A stretch of DNA of 64,000 nucleotides. It comes from Mogibacterium diversum_A. GTDB taxonomy: Bacteria > Bacillota > Clostridia > Peptostreptococcales > Anaerovoracaceae. Where the stretch lies: the NCBI RefSeq assembly GCF_938028775.1, contig NZ_CALIZG010000018.1, positions 62,001 through 126,000 of the forward strand, read 5' to 3'. The position numbers and the translations under genes were made by a program. The notes under the pieces are model-generated. The model saw only the letters and a list, made by a program, of their open reading frames with translations. It made no database searches and was not told where the DNA came from. Below, in pieces: positions 1 to 8,300 of the stretch. Every line of letters begins with the position of its first letter. The stretch's first letter is position 1.

Positions 1-717
1 TGTGAGCTTGGGCAGGAGCTTGGACTCACGGCTGCCGAAATAAAACAAGCTATTAAATCACTCGCAGGCCAAGGCAGGGTGGTAATACTTGCAGATGGCT
101 CTATCGTAAACGAGGATAAGTTAAAAATACTCGAGGATACTGTTTCAAAGATAATCGAAGAGTATCATAGCCAGAATCCTATGGTAGATGGAATCCCTAA
201 GAGAGAGCTGCTAAGCAGGATTAAGGAGTATCGCCATATCGAGGATGATAAGCTAGGACAGGCGATTATTTCTAAGTTCTTAGATTCGGGAATGCTTGAG
301 GACAAGGAGAAGACGATTTCGGTTGCAGGTTTCAAGGTTGAGTTCTCAGATGAGCAGCTTGCCCTGATGGATGAGATTAAGAAAATGTATGATAAAGCTG
401 GCGTCGAGACGATTAAAAATGAAGATATATATGAATTCGCAGGTAACAAAGATATTGCTAGCGCCATTCAAAATGAGCTCGTGTCACGAGGGGAGATCTT
501 TAAACTCGATGCAAGCTACTATATCGATACCAAAGCATGGGATATAGCAACTGCAGCTGTACGTGAACTTGGAACTGAAAAGCCAGAAGGATTTACCCTC
601 GCTGATTATCGAGATAAGCTTGAAATTTCAAGGAAATACGCCTCTATCTTATTATCCGCACTTGACAAGTACGGTATAACAGTGTTTAATGGAGAGTGCC
701 GAAAGGCGATAAAATAG
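1..717 (+). CDS. selB: Selenocysteine-specific translation elongation factor SelB, C-terminal part (5' truncated by window edge)
   Basis: The open frame runs in from base 1, so the GTPase domains lie outside the window and the ATG at 79 is internal. The visible 238 residues are the chain of small winged-helix domains that SelB uses to bind the SECIS hairpin of selenoprotein mRNAs. The last 40 residues are diagnostic: the FTLADYRDKL and SRKYASILLSALDKYG stretches match the conserved final winged helix of SelB (FRDxLGTSRKYAxxLLEYFD type), followed by a short basic tail. SelB delivers Sec-tRNA to UGA codons, so the organism should make selenoproteins, although none was recognised in this window. 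The next gene follows after 20 bases on the same strand. Confidence 0.88.
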   Translation, partial: CELGQELGLTAAEIKQAIKSLAGQGRVVILADGSIVNEDKLKILEDTVSKIIEEYHSQNPMVDGIPKRELLSRIKEYRHIEDDKLGQAIISKFLDSGMLEDKEKTISVAGFKVEFSDEQLALMDEIKKMYDKAGVETIKNEDIYEFAGNKDIASAIQNELVSRGEIFKLDASYYIDTKAWDIATAAVRELGTEKPEGFTLADYRDKLEISRKYASILLSALDKYGITVFNGECRKAIK

Positions 718-737
718 TCACGAAAGGGAGAACTATA

Positions 738-1319
738 ATGAAGAAAAAGACACTACTTATTGTGAGCATGCTTGTACTAGTTATGTTTGCGCTAACAGCT
801 TGTGGCAGCAAGTCACCTAAGAGCGTTGTAGAGGATAACCTCAAGCAGATTAAGACTGAGAAGACTTCTTCGAACGTTTCTAAGCTATTCAACGACAAGA
901 CTCTAGAGCAGAAGTATGGAAAAGAGTATGACAAGTTCATCAAGAAGGTTCAGGACTTCGATTATGAAGTAAAGGACGAGAAGGTTGATGGAAAGAAAGC
1001 GACTGTAAAGGTTGAGATTAAGACATACGACTTCGGTGCAGCTTACAAGACTACTTATGATACCGTAGTAGCTGACGCTAAGAGCGGAAAGATCACTGCA
1101 ACAACAGATGTTAAAGACTATGTTTACAATCTGATGTTCCAGAACCTAAACAGCGTAAAGGATAAGTCTTACAAGAAGACAGTTACTATCAACTGTACAA
1201 AGAACGACAAGGGCGAGTGGACAACTGATATTAATAGTAACGTTGACTTCCTAGATGCAATGATGGGTGGAATGTTCACAGCAATCAAGTCTGTTCAGGC
1301 AGGACAGGCAGCACAGTAG
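738..1319 (+). CDS. Putative lipoprotein (DUF5105-like)
   Basis: A 193-residue secreted lipoprotein. The start at 738 is preferred over an upstream in-frame ATG at 696, because GAAAGGGAG lies just before it and it gives a proper signal: a KKK n-region, a hydrophobic stretch and an LTAC lipobox with Cys about residue 19. The mature part is lysine-rich and predicted soluble, with the SPKSVVEDNLKQIK start seen in DUF5105/DUF4878-type small lipoproteins of Bacillota. Function is unknown. It lies 20 bp after selB and ahead of a strong terminator, so it may share the selB transcript, but no functional link is evident. Confidence 0.75.
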   Translation: MKKKTLLIVSMLVLVMFALTACGSKSPKSVVEDNLKQIKTEKTSSNVSKLFNDKTLEQKYGKEYDKFIKKVQDFDYEVKDEKVDGKKATVKVEIKTYDFGAAYKTTYDTVVADAKSGKITATTDVKDYVYNLMFQNLNSVKDKSYKKTVTINCTKNDKGEWTTDINSNVDFLDAMMGGMFTAIKSVQAGQAAQ

Positions 1320-1359
1320 CACCTGCTTATCGGCTATCCGATAGATTAAGCGAATAATA

Positions 1360-1392
1360 AAGACCGTGGCTGCAAAGCCACGGTCTTGTTTT
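1360..1392 (+). terminator. Rho-independent terminator after the lipoprotein gene
   Basis: A 12-bp perfect stem (AAGACCGTGGCT / AGCCACGGTCTT) with a GCAA loop is followed by GTTTT. The A-rich left flank reads as a T-rich tail on the other strand, so it may also stop htpG transcription. Confidence 0.9.
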
Positions 1393-1472
1393 ACATAGAG
1401 ATTGTGTGTTTGGATTTAGCATTAAAAGTGCAAGTCCCTGCTGTCATGATATTACTTGACAGGGGAAGCAGC

Positions 1473-3407
1473 TTACTTCATGAGCTTACAGATCCTCTCT
1501 CCAAATGCTAGCGGATCTTCAACTGGCATACCTTCGAGTACAAGCGCCTGATCATACAGGAGATTTGCATAGTCATTCACTTTGTCACTATCTCCGGCTT
1601 CTACGGCCTTCTTAATAGCATCAAAGAACGGTAGGTCGCCGTTAAGCTCAAGGACTTTATCTGCTTCAACGCCTGATAGTTCTTTGTTACCAGACATTGC
1701 TGCTTGAGCTTTGAGGATCTTCTCCATCTCAATAGACACTCCGTCAGATGTTGCGAAGCATACAGGGTGATTCTTGAGTCTGGTCGATAGGATTACAGAT
1801 GATACCTTATCGCCTAGGGCTTCTTTGATCGCACCCAGTGTACTCTTCGCTGCTTCGTTTTTATCCGCTTGAGCTTTTACCTCTTCTTCAGTTTTCTCAA
1901 ATCCTAAATCCTTGTCGGATATATTCTTGAACTCTTTGCCATCGTATTCTCTCATCGCCATAAATGCGAATTCGTCAATATTATCAGTACAATAAAGAAC
2001 TTCATAGCCCTTATCTTCAAAGAGGTCCATCTGCGGCATCATCTTAATTTTACTTCTCGACTCACCAGCAGCATAGTATATGTATTTCTGGTCGTCAGCC
2101 ATCCTGGAGACATAGTCTTTCAGCGTAGTCATGCTTTCGGTGGTACTACTATAGTATAGAAGCAAGTCTTTAAGCTTATCCTTATCTGCTCCGAAGTTAT
2201 CATATACTCCATATTTGAGCTGTATTCCAAAGTTCTCAAAGAACTTTTCATACTTCTCGCTTTCTTTATCTCGTATCTCTCCGAAAGTCTGTAGCAGTTT
2301 CTTCTCTAGCCTCTGTGCGATAGCACGAAGTTGTCTATCTTGCTGGAGCATCTCTCTTGAGATATTTAGCGATAAATCAGGAGAATCAACTAGACCGCTG
2401 ATAAATCCAAAGTAACTTGGTAGAAGATCCTCACATTTATCCATGATTAGGACGCCACTCGAGTATAGCTGAAGTCCTGATTTAAAGTCTTTGTTATAGT
2501 AATTAAAAGGCACGTCGCTAGGCACAAATAGCAGTGCATCATATGATATTACCCCCTCAACATTAGTGTGAATCACCTTTAGGGGATCGCTCCATGCCAT
2601 GTATGTCTTTTTGTAGAAGTCACTATACTGTTCATCCGTTATTTCGCTTTTTTTCATCCTCCATAGAGGCACCATGCTGTTGAGCTTTTCGTCCTCAGTA
2701 TAAGTCTCGTACTCAGGCTTATAATCCTCAGAATTCATCTCATCCTCGGAGGCTGGTTTCTGTCGCTGCTTTGTGACGTTCATTACGATCGGGTAACGGA
2801 TGTAGTCGGAATACTGCTTAATGATGCTTTTAATCCTAAACTCGTCTAGGAACTCGGAGTATTTATCGTCTTCAGTGTCATCCCTTAGATATATGATTAT
2901 GTCAGTTCCGACATCTGTACGCTCTGTCTTGTCGATTGTGAAGCCTTCAGCACCCTCGCTCTCCCACATATATGCCTGGTCGGAACCATAGGCCTTAGAG
3001 ATTACTTGAATTTTCTTCGCAACCATAAATGCGCTATAGAAGCCGACACCAAATTGACCAATGATATCTACATCCTTCATAGATTCAGCGTTATCTGCTT
3101 TAAATTTAAGCGAACCGCTATTAGCAATTATTCCTAGGTTATTTTCAAGTTCCTCTTTGCTCATACCGATTCCGTTATCTGAGATGGTTAGAGTTCTTGC
3201 GTCTTTATCAACTGCAATTCTGATTTCGTAATCATCTCTAGATTTTCCTGTGCAGCCATCTTCGGCTTCCTTATAATAACGTTTATCAATCGCATCGCTC
3301 GCATTGCTGACAAGCTCTCTCATAAATATCTCGCGGTTGGTGTAGATAGAGTTGATCATCATATCTAAGAGCCGCTGCGACTCTGCTTTAAATTTCATTT
3401 TTTCCAT
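1473..3407 (-). CDS. htpG: Chaperone protein HtpG (Hsp90 family)
   Basis: Full-length bacterial Hsp90, about 644 residues, a cytosolic ATP-dependent chaperone. The N-terminal GHKL ATPase shows the expected motifs: ELVSNASDAIDK (helix with the catalytic Glu and Mg-binding Asn), ISDNGIGMS, and GQFGVGFYSAFMVA. The middle domain carries the NISREMLQQ stretch typical of HtpG, and the C-terminal dimerisation domain ends in the YDQALVLEGMPVEDP region. I place the start at 3407, 6 codons inside the longest frame, because AGAAGG sits 7 bases upstream of this ATG; an ATG at 3425 with AGGA further upstream is the alternative. It is monocistronic and convergent with the lipoprotein gene. A promoter and a CIRCE-like operator lie directly upstream, so HrcA control is likely. 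Confidence 0.97.
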   Translation of the reverse strand: MEKMKFKAESQRLLDMMINSIYTNREIFMRELVSNASDAIDKRYYKEAEDGCTGKSRDDYEIRIAVDKDARTLTISDNGIGMSKEELENNLGIIANSGSLKFKADNAESMKDVDIIGQFGVGFYSAFMVAKKIQVISKAYGSDQAYMWESEGAEGFTIDKTERTDVGTDIIIYLRDDTEDDKYSEFLDEFRIKSIIKQYSDYIRYPIVMNVTKQRQKPASEDEMNSEDYKPEYETYTEDEKLNSMVPLWRMKKSEITDEQYSDFYKKTYMAWSDPLKVIHTNVEGVISYDALLFVPSDVPFNYYNKDFKSGLQLYSSGVLIMDKCEDLLPSYFGFISGLVDSPDLSLNISREMLQQDRQLRAIAQRLEKKLLQTFGEIRDKESEKYEKFFENFGIQLKYGVYDNFGADKDKLKDLLLYYSSTTESMTTLKDYVSRMADDQKYIYYAAGESRSKIKMMPQMDLFEDKGYEVLYCTDNIDEFAFMAMREYDGKEFKNISDKDLGFEKTEEEVKAQADKNEAAKSTLGAIKEALGDKVSSVILSTRLKNHPVCFATSDGVSIEMEKILKAQAAMSGNKELSGVEADKVLELNGDLPFFDAIKKAVEAGDSDKVNDYANLLYDQALVLEGMPVEDPLAFGERICKLMK

Positions 3408-3444
3408 ATCAAAACCTTCTTTCATAAGATTATTTATCCTGCTA

Positions 3445-3501
3445 TTAGCACTCTCTAGTGATGTCTGCTAATAATATACTACTAGTCGTCAGATAATTCA
3501 A
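3445..3501 (-). promoter_or_regulatory. htpG promoter with CIRCE-like operator
   Basis: Reading the minus strand, TTGAAT (3496-3501), a 17-bp spacer and TATATT (3473-3478) form a sigma-A promoter. Just downstream, 3445-3471 reads on the plus strand TTAGCACTC, nine bases, GTCTGCTAA. The left arm is a perfect CIRCE arm and the right arm matches GAGTGCTAA at 7 of 9 positions, with the canonical 9-bp spacing. The placement relative to the -10 box resembles the perfect CIRCE in front of hrcA in this same window. Confidence 0.75.
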
Positions 3502-3597
3502 GAATTTATCATAAAAATGATATAGTTCTAAACTATAAAATTAGATTGCGCAAAATTAAAAATCACAGAATTTTCATAATCCGTAAAGTTCATGAGG

Positions 3598-3603
3598 TAT
3601 AAT
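3598..3603 (+). promoter_or_regulatory. Possible -10 element for trxB
   Basis: TATAAT lies about 80 bases before trxB, but no convincing -35 box is found at 16-18 bp. The rest of the 3502-3684 interval is AT-rich and shows no other gene. Confidence 0.3.
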
Positions 3604-3684
3604 GAACTTAAGATGATAACGGTGTGCTATAGGTTCATCGTAAGAATACATACATAAGGAATCAATTATACGGAGGTACTAGAG

Positions 3685-4629
3685 ATGGGAAAGAAGTATG
3701 ATGTTGCAATTATTGGCGGAGGACCAGCCGGCCTTACTGCAGGAATATATGCAGCTAGAGCTGGCAAGTCAACTGCAGTTATCGAGCGTGGACTTATAGG
3801 AGGACAGATTACCTTTACTGATTCTATAGATAATTTTCCTGCTGCGCCGGGAATGAATGGTGCAGAGTACGCGATGAAGATTCAGTCGCAGGCTGAATCG
3901 TTCGGCGCAGAAATCATCATGGATGAAATAACTGAAGTAGCCGCTCCTGAGACTGAGGGAGGAACGTTCAAGATTAAGGGTAATAGCGACGAGTATGAAG
4001 CTACTGCTGTTGTGCTTGCCACTGGACTTGATAATAGAAAGATGGGAATTTCTGGTGAAGATGGTCTAATCAGCAGAGGCATTTCTTTCTGCGCAGTGTG
4101 TGACGGTGCGTTCTTCAGAAACAAGGAAGTCGCAGTATACGGCGGGGGAAATACAGCTGTAGAAGATGCGGTATTTCTCGTTAATATCTGTTCGAAGGTC
4201 ACTATAATTCATAGAAGAGACAGATTTAGAGCAGAGCAGGCAGTTATCGATGAACTCAAGGCACATGATAACGTAGAATTTGTCATGAGCAGCAACGTAG
4301 TAGGGGTAAACGGCGATAAGGCGCTAGAGTCAATTACTGTTAAAAACAATGAGACAGGTGAAACTAGGGATATCGCTGTCAGTGCTCTCTTCGTAGCTAT
4401 CGGTAAGATTCCAAATGGAAAGCCTTTTGCAAACCTAGTTGCTACCGATGAAGCGGGATACTTCGAAATCGGCGAGTCTTGTGAAGCAGGAACTCCTGGA
4501 GTATTCGTAGCTGGAGATGGCAGAGCTAAGGAATTAAAACAGCTGACTACCGCAGTATCTGACGGATCCATTGCTGCAACGAAGGCTTGTCACTACGTTG
4601 ATAGGATGAACGGACAGGAATACGTTTAG
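3685..4629 (+). CDS. trxB: Thioredoxin reductase
   Basis: A 314-residue NADPH-dependent flavoprotein disulfide reductase of the low-molecular-weight TrxB type; length is normal for the family. An FAD-binding Rossmann motif GGGPAGLTAG starts at residue 11, the redox-active CAVC is at 136-139, the NADPH-binding GGGNTAVEDA begins near 153, and the C-terminal FAD contact VFVAGDGRAK is present (canonical AAGDxR). It reduces thioredoxin in the cytosol and in amino-acid fermenters also feeds reductases. Start is supported by CGGAGG 9 bases upstream. It lies 73 bp before the Mrp-type gene and may share its message. No thioredoxin gene adjoins it; a glutaredoxin-like protein is encoded at 19.5 kb. Confidence 0.96.
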   Translation: MGKKYDVAIIGGGPAGLTAGIYAARAGKSTAVIERGLIGGQITFTDSIDNFPAAPGMNGAEYAMKIQSQAESFGAEIIMDEITEVAAPETEGGTFKIKGNSDEYEATAVVLATGLDNRKMGISGEDGLISRGISFCAVCDGAFFRNKEVAVYGGGNTAVEDAVFLVNICSKVTIIHRRDRFRAEQAVIDELKAHDNVEFVMSSNVVGVNGDKALESITVKNNETGETRDIAVSALFVAIGKIPNGKPFANLVATDEAGYFEIGESCEAGTPGVFVAGDGRAKELKQLTTAVSDGSIAATKACHYVDRMNGQEYV

Positions 4630-4702
4630 GAATTTGTGAATTTGTAGTACAATAAATGAGCACGATTAACATATAAGTAATTGGATATATAGGAGGAATG
4701 AA

Positions 4703-5560
4703 ATGGCAGATAATATGCAGACACCTGAATCCTGCAGCCATGATTGTTCAAGCTGCGGGTCAAGCTGCCCATCAAGAGAAGGCGGTGCGCATGGTGGTCA
4801 TGAGAAGCTAAATGAGCACAGCAGTGTTAAGAAGGTTATAGCCGTTGTCAGTGGTAAGGGTGGCGTTGGTAAATCGATGGTTACCGCATTATCAGCTGTA
4901 ACGGCTAATAGAAACGGATGCAAGGTTGGAGTTATGGATGCTGACATCACAGGACCTTCAATTCCAAAGATGTTCGGTATACATGAGAAAGCTTACGGAA
5001 GTGAGATTGGTATTATTCCAGGTAAGAGTGCATCAGAGATTAAAGTTATGTCGCTCAATTTGCTCACAGAAAACGAAAGTGACCCAGTAGTGTGGAGAGG
5101 CCCTGTAATCGCAGGGGCTGTAACACAGTTCTGGACAGATGTAGCATGGGGGGACCTCGATGTGATGTTCATCGATATGCCACCAGGAACAGGAGACGTA
5201 CCGCTGACAGTGTTCCAGTCACTTCCAATCGATGGAATCATCGTAGTTACATCACCACAGGAGCTTGTATCTATGATAGTTGAGAAGGCAGTCAAGATGG
5301 CGAAGATGATGAATGTTCCTATTCTCGGACTCGTTGAGAACATGAGTTACTTTGAGTGCCCGGATAACGGCAAGAAGTACGAGATCTTTGGAAAGAGCCA
5401 TGTAGACGAAATTGCATCAGAGAATGGGCTCAAGGTGCTTGCAAAGCTCCCAATCAATCCTGATCTAGCTACACTGAGCGATCAGGGACGAATCGAGTTT
5501 GCTGACACGACAGCTCTCGACGAGTCTATAATGCAAATGCTGCACGATATTGAGAAGTAG
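4703..5560 (+). CDS. Mrp/NBP35-family P-loop ATPase (putative Fe-S carrier)
   Basis: A 285-residue Mrp/ApbC/NBP35-type protein of the deviant-Walker NTPase class. The N-terminal 25 residues hold a Cys cluster (CSHDCSSCGSSC) typical of clostridial Mrp proteins that can bind an Fe-S centre. The deviant P-loop VVSGKGGVGKSM follows at about residue 49, then the Mrp signature MDADITGPSIPKMFG, the FIDMPPGTGD switch, and an SYFECPDNGKKYEIFG stretch with a C-terminal Cys. The family builds or transfers Fe-S clusters; that role here is inferred. The start has a clear GGAGG. A terminator follows at 5596. Confidence 0.9.
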   Translation: MADNMQTPESCSHDCSSCGSSCPSREGGAHGGHEKLNEHSSVKKVIAVVSGKGGVGKSMVTALSAVTANRNGCKVGVMDADITGPSIPKMFGIHEKAYGSEIGIIPGKSASEIKVMSLNLLTENESDPVVWRGPVIAGAVTQFWTDVAWGDLDVMFIDMPPGTGDVPLTVFQSLPIDGIIVVTSPQELVSMIVEKAVKMAKMMNVPILGLVENMSYFECPDNGKKYEIFGKSHVDEIASENGLKVLAKLPINPDLATLSDQGRIEFADTTALDESIMQMLHDIEK

Positions 5561-5595
5561 TGTCACGCATCTTTATTGATACTACATATAGAAAA

Positions 5596-5639
5596 AAAGC
5601 CTCAGAAATCTCGAGAGAGAGGACTGGGGCTCTTTATTT
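5596..5639 (+). terminator. Probable rho-independent terminator after the Mrp-type gene
   Basis: AAGCCTCAG pairs imperfectly with CTGGGGCTCTTT around an 18-base loop and is followed by TTTATTT. Confidence 0.6.
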
Positions 5640-5654
5640 GTCTAGATACGTTGT

Positions 5655-5711
5655 TTAATATATTGAGATTTATGATTAATATATTGACACTGTAGTTAAT
5701 GTGATTATAAT
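5655..5711 (+). promoter_or_regulatory. Promoter of the XRE-potABCD operon with 12-bp direct repeat
   Basis: TTGACA (5684-5689), a 16-bp spacer and TATAAT (5706-5711) make a near-consensus sigma-A promoter. The 12-mer TTAATATATTGA occurs exactly at 5655-5666 and again at 5676-5687. The two copies are 21 bp apart start to start (two helical turns), and the second overlaps the -35 box. This arrangement suits a repressor bound side by side on one face of the DNA, plausibly the XRE regulator encoded next. Confidence 0.75.
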
Positions 5712-5832
5712 AGTGATGTTGGTTTACAAATACTAAACTAATTATTTATTATAATGCATAGCAGTAAATAATATTACAAGACATTTTTATGTGGATATAC
5801 TGCAAATACAAAGCATTTAGATTGGACGATAG

Positions 5833-6366
5833 ATGGAAATCGGAGAGAAAATTAAAGAGCTTAGAATAGAACGGGGACTCACTCAGGAGGAACTCGCAGA
5901 TAGAGCAGAACTATCTAAGGGGTTTATTTCACAGGTGGAGAGAGATCTGACCTCTCCATCGATTGCGACACTAGAGGACATCGTTATATCTCTTGGCACA
6001 GACCTCACGTCGTTCTTCTCAGAGAAGGAGAGACCGCAGGTCGTATTTAACAGAGAGGATTACTTCGTTAAGGAAGATGAGCGTCACAAAAGTACTATAG
6101 AATGGATTGTTCCCAATGCACAGAAGAACAATATGGAGCCTATCAGAGTGACCATAGGTGCTGGTGGCACCACGATACCTGATAACCCTCATGAAGGCGA
6201 GGAATTCGGATACGTCATCAAAGGTAGTATAGATGTGCATATAGGTAGTGACGCATATCATGTGGGAAAGGGCGAGTCGTTCTATATATACCCAGAGCAA
6301 GAGCATTATATAAGCTCTGGTAAGGGTGCGGAGATTATATGGGTGAGTTCGCCACCTAGTTTCTAG
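5833..6366 (+). CDS. XRE-family transcriptional regulator with cupin sensor domain
   Basis: A 177-residue regulator: an N-terminal helix-turn-helix of XRE type (residues about 4-60, with LTQEELADRAELSKGFISQ as the recognition core) and a C-terminal cupin barrel (about 105-175, with PHEGEEFGYVIKG and the GESFYIYPEQEHYI stretch). This is the PuuR-like layout often found in front of spermidine/putrescine ABC operons, where the cupin binds the small molecule. It is the first gene of the pot operon, 44 bp before potA, and probably controls it; the direct repeat over its promoter is the candidate operator. The ribosome binding site is weak. The ligand is inferred from context only. Confidence 0.9.
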   Translation: MEIGEKIKELRIERGLTQEELADRAELSKGFISQVERDLTSPSIATLEDIVISLGTDLTSFFSEKERPQVVFNREDYFVKEDERHKSTIEWIVPNAQKNNMEPIRVTIGAGGTTIPDNPHEGEEFGYVIKGSIDVHIGSDAYHVGKGESFYIYPEQEHYISSGKGAEIIWVSSPPSF

Positions 6367-6409
6367 AACTTAATGATAATGCTTATAACAGCAACATTGG
6401 AGGAAGATT

Positions 6410-7495
6410 TTGAACGAGTTAATCAGACTTGATAACATAGGGAAGAGCTACGGCGACCACGAGGTGCTAAGCGATATCTCGCTCTCAATCAAGGAGAACG
6501 AATTTGTAACACTGCTAGGACCATCGGGATGTGGCAAGACCACTACCCTGCGTATCATCGGAGGATTTGAGACTCCTGATATAGGGAAAGTAATTTTTGA
6601 CGGCAAGGATATAACCAATGTCCCACCGAATCAGCGTAATGTAAATACAGTATTTCAGAACTATGCGTTGTTCCCGCACATGACAGTGCAGGAGAACATC
6701 GCTTTTGGGCTGCATGTAAGCGGTAAATCCGAACAGTACATAAAGGATAAAATCGCATACGGACTTAAGCTCGTTAATCTCGACGGTTATGGAAATAGAA
6801 GAGTCGACAAGATGTCAGGTGGTCAGCAGCAGAGGGTTGCTATGGCGCGTGCGATAGTTAATGAACCTAGAGTTCTGCTACTAGATGAGCCACTAGGTGC
6901 TCTTGATCTTAAGCTCAGACAGGAGATGCAGTACGAGCTCGTTAGACTCAAGAAGGAACTAGGCATTACATTTATATTCGTTACTCATGATCAGGAAGAA
7001 GCCCTAACGATGTCAGACACTGTCATCGTTATGAACAATGGCTACATTCAGCAGATGGGAACACCTGAAGAGATTTATAATGAGCCTGAAAATGCTTTTG
7101 TAGCAGACTTCATCGGAGATAGCAATATCGTCGATGCCAAGATGGTTGATGATAAGCTCGTTGAGATAGACGGGCATGTATTTAAATGTATTGATGGCAG
7201 GGAAAATGGATTTAATGTCGGTCAGCCTGTCGATGCGGTAATTAGACCTGAGGATATAGAGATTCGCGAGTATGGAGAAGGCATTATGAACGGCAAGATT
7301 ATCAGCAAACTGTTCATCGGCGTTCACTACGAGATGCTCGTACAGAGTGAGGACGGTAAGGTGGAGTGGCTACTCCAGAATTATGATTCACATGAAGTTG
7401 GTGAGACGATAGGTATGTATGTGCGACCGGAGAACATTCAGATAATGCACAAGCCTACATCAGAGGACGAGGAGGCACAGGAAGTTGATATCTAA
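6410..7495 (+). CDS. potA: Spermidine/putrescine ABC transporter ATP-binding protein PotA
   Basis: A 361-residue ATPase that powers polyamine import. Walker A GPSGCGKTT is at about 37-45, the Q-loop lies in FQNYALFPHM, the signature is MSGGQQQRVAMARA, Walker B is VLLLDEPLGALD, and the switch His is in FVTHDQEEA. The C-terminal TOBE regulatory domain (about 270-350) shows VIRPEDIEI and YVRPENIQI. The start codon is TTG, chosen because GGAGG lies 6 bases upstream and the protein begins directly with the expected LIRLDNIGKSYG strand. Its end overlaps potB by 11 bases, which implies translational coupling. Confidence 0.95.
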   Translation: MNELIRLDNIGKSYGDHEVLSDISLSIKENEFVTLLGPSGCGKTTTLRIIGGFETPDIGKVIFDGKDITNVPPNQRNVNTVFQNYALFPHMTVQENIAFGLHVSGKSEQYIKDKIAYGLKLVNLDGYGNRRVDKMSGGQQQRVAMARAIVNEPRVLLLDEPLGALDLKLRQEMQYELVRLKKELGITFIFVTHDQEEALTMSDTVIVMNNGYIQQMGTPEEIYNEPENAFVADFIGDSNIVDAKMVDDKLVEIDGHVFKCIDGRENGFNVGQPVDAVIRPEDIEIREYGEGIMNGKIISKLFIGVHYEMLVQSEDGKVEWLLQNYDSHEVGETIGMYVRPENIQIMHKPTSEDEEAQEVDI

Positions 7496-8300
7496 AAAAG
7501 GATATACAGCACCTTTTGTTATCTGGATAATCGCAGGGACTATAATCCCGATTTTGACAATTGCGTATTACGGAATAACCGATAGAAACGGTGCCTTTAC
7601 ATTTGAAAATATCACGGCGATGTTTAATTCGCAGCACCTAGAGGCGCTCGCCATGTCGCTGCTGCTCTCAGTTGTGAGCACGGTGGTATGTCTTGTACTG
7701 GCTTTTCCTATGGCTTTAATTTTGAGGGAAAGCAGGTTTGGCAAGCAAGGTTTCATGATATTTGTCTTTATACTTCCTATGTGGATGAATTTCCTGCTCA
7801 GAACTATGGCATGGCAAGTTCTCCTCGAGAGACAGGGAGTAATCAATTCTGTACTCACATCCATAGGACTAAATAGACAGGAGATGATGGGAACACCCGG
7901 AGCAGTGGTGCTCGGTATGGTATACGACTTCCTGCCATTTATGGTGCTTCCTATTTATAACGTCGTATCCAAGATCGATAACCGCCTGATTGAGGCAGCA
8001 TATGACCTTGGAGCAGGCAAATTCTACGTGTTTAGAAGGGTTATCTTCCCGCTAAGTATCCCTGGAATTGCAAGTGGAGTGACTATGGTCTTTATCCCAG
8101 CACTCACTACATTCGTAATATCTAACATGCTTGGAGGTGGCAAGGTTAATCTAATCGGAAATATTATAGAACAGGAATTCACTGTGAACTCAAACTGGTA
8201 TCTAGGCTCTGGACTTTCACTAGTCATGATGGTATTTATCATCGTCAGCATGCTTATAGTCCAGAAGTTTGGCGGTGGAGAGGAGGATCATTTATTATGA
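7485..8300 (+). CDS. potB: Spermidine/putrescine ABC transporter permease PotB
   Basis: A 271-residue membrane protein, one of the two permeases of the polyamine importer, with about six hydrophobic segments. The EAA-loop that docks to PotA is seen as EAAYDLGAGKFYVFRRVIFP. The start is TTG inside the last codons of potA with GAGG upstream, so translation is coupled. The stop overlaps the potC start in an ATGA arrangement. Confidence 0.93.
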   Translation: MISKKGYTAPFVIWIIAGTIIPILTIAYYGITDRNGAFTFENITAMFNSQHLEALAMSLLLSVVSTVVCLVLAFPMALILRESRFGKQGFMIFVFILPMWMNFLLRTMAWQVLLERQGVINSVLTSIGLNRQEMMGTPGAVVLGMVYDFLPFMVLPIYNVVSKIDNRLIEAAYDLGAGKFYVFRRVIFPLSIPGIASGVTMVFIPALTTFVISNMLGGGKVNLIGNIIEQEFTVNSNWYLGSGLSLVMMVFIIVSMLIVQKFGGGEEDHLL

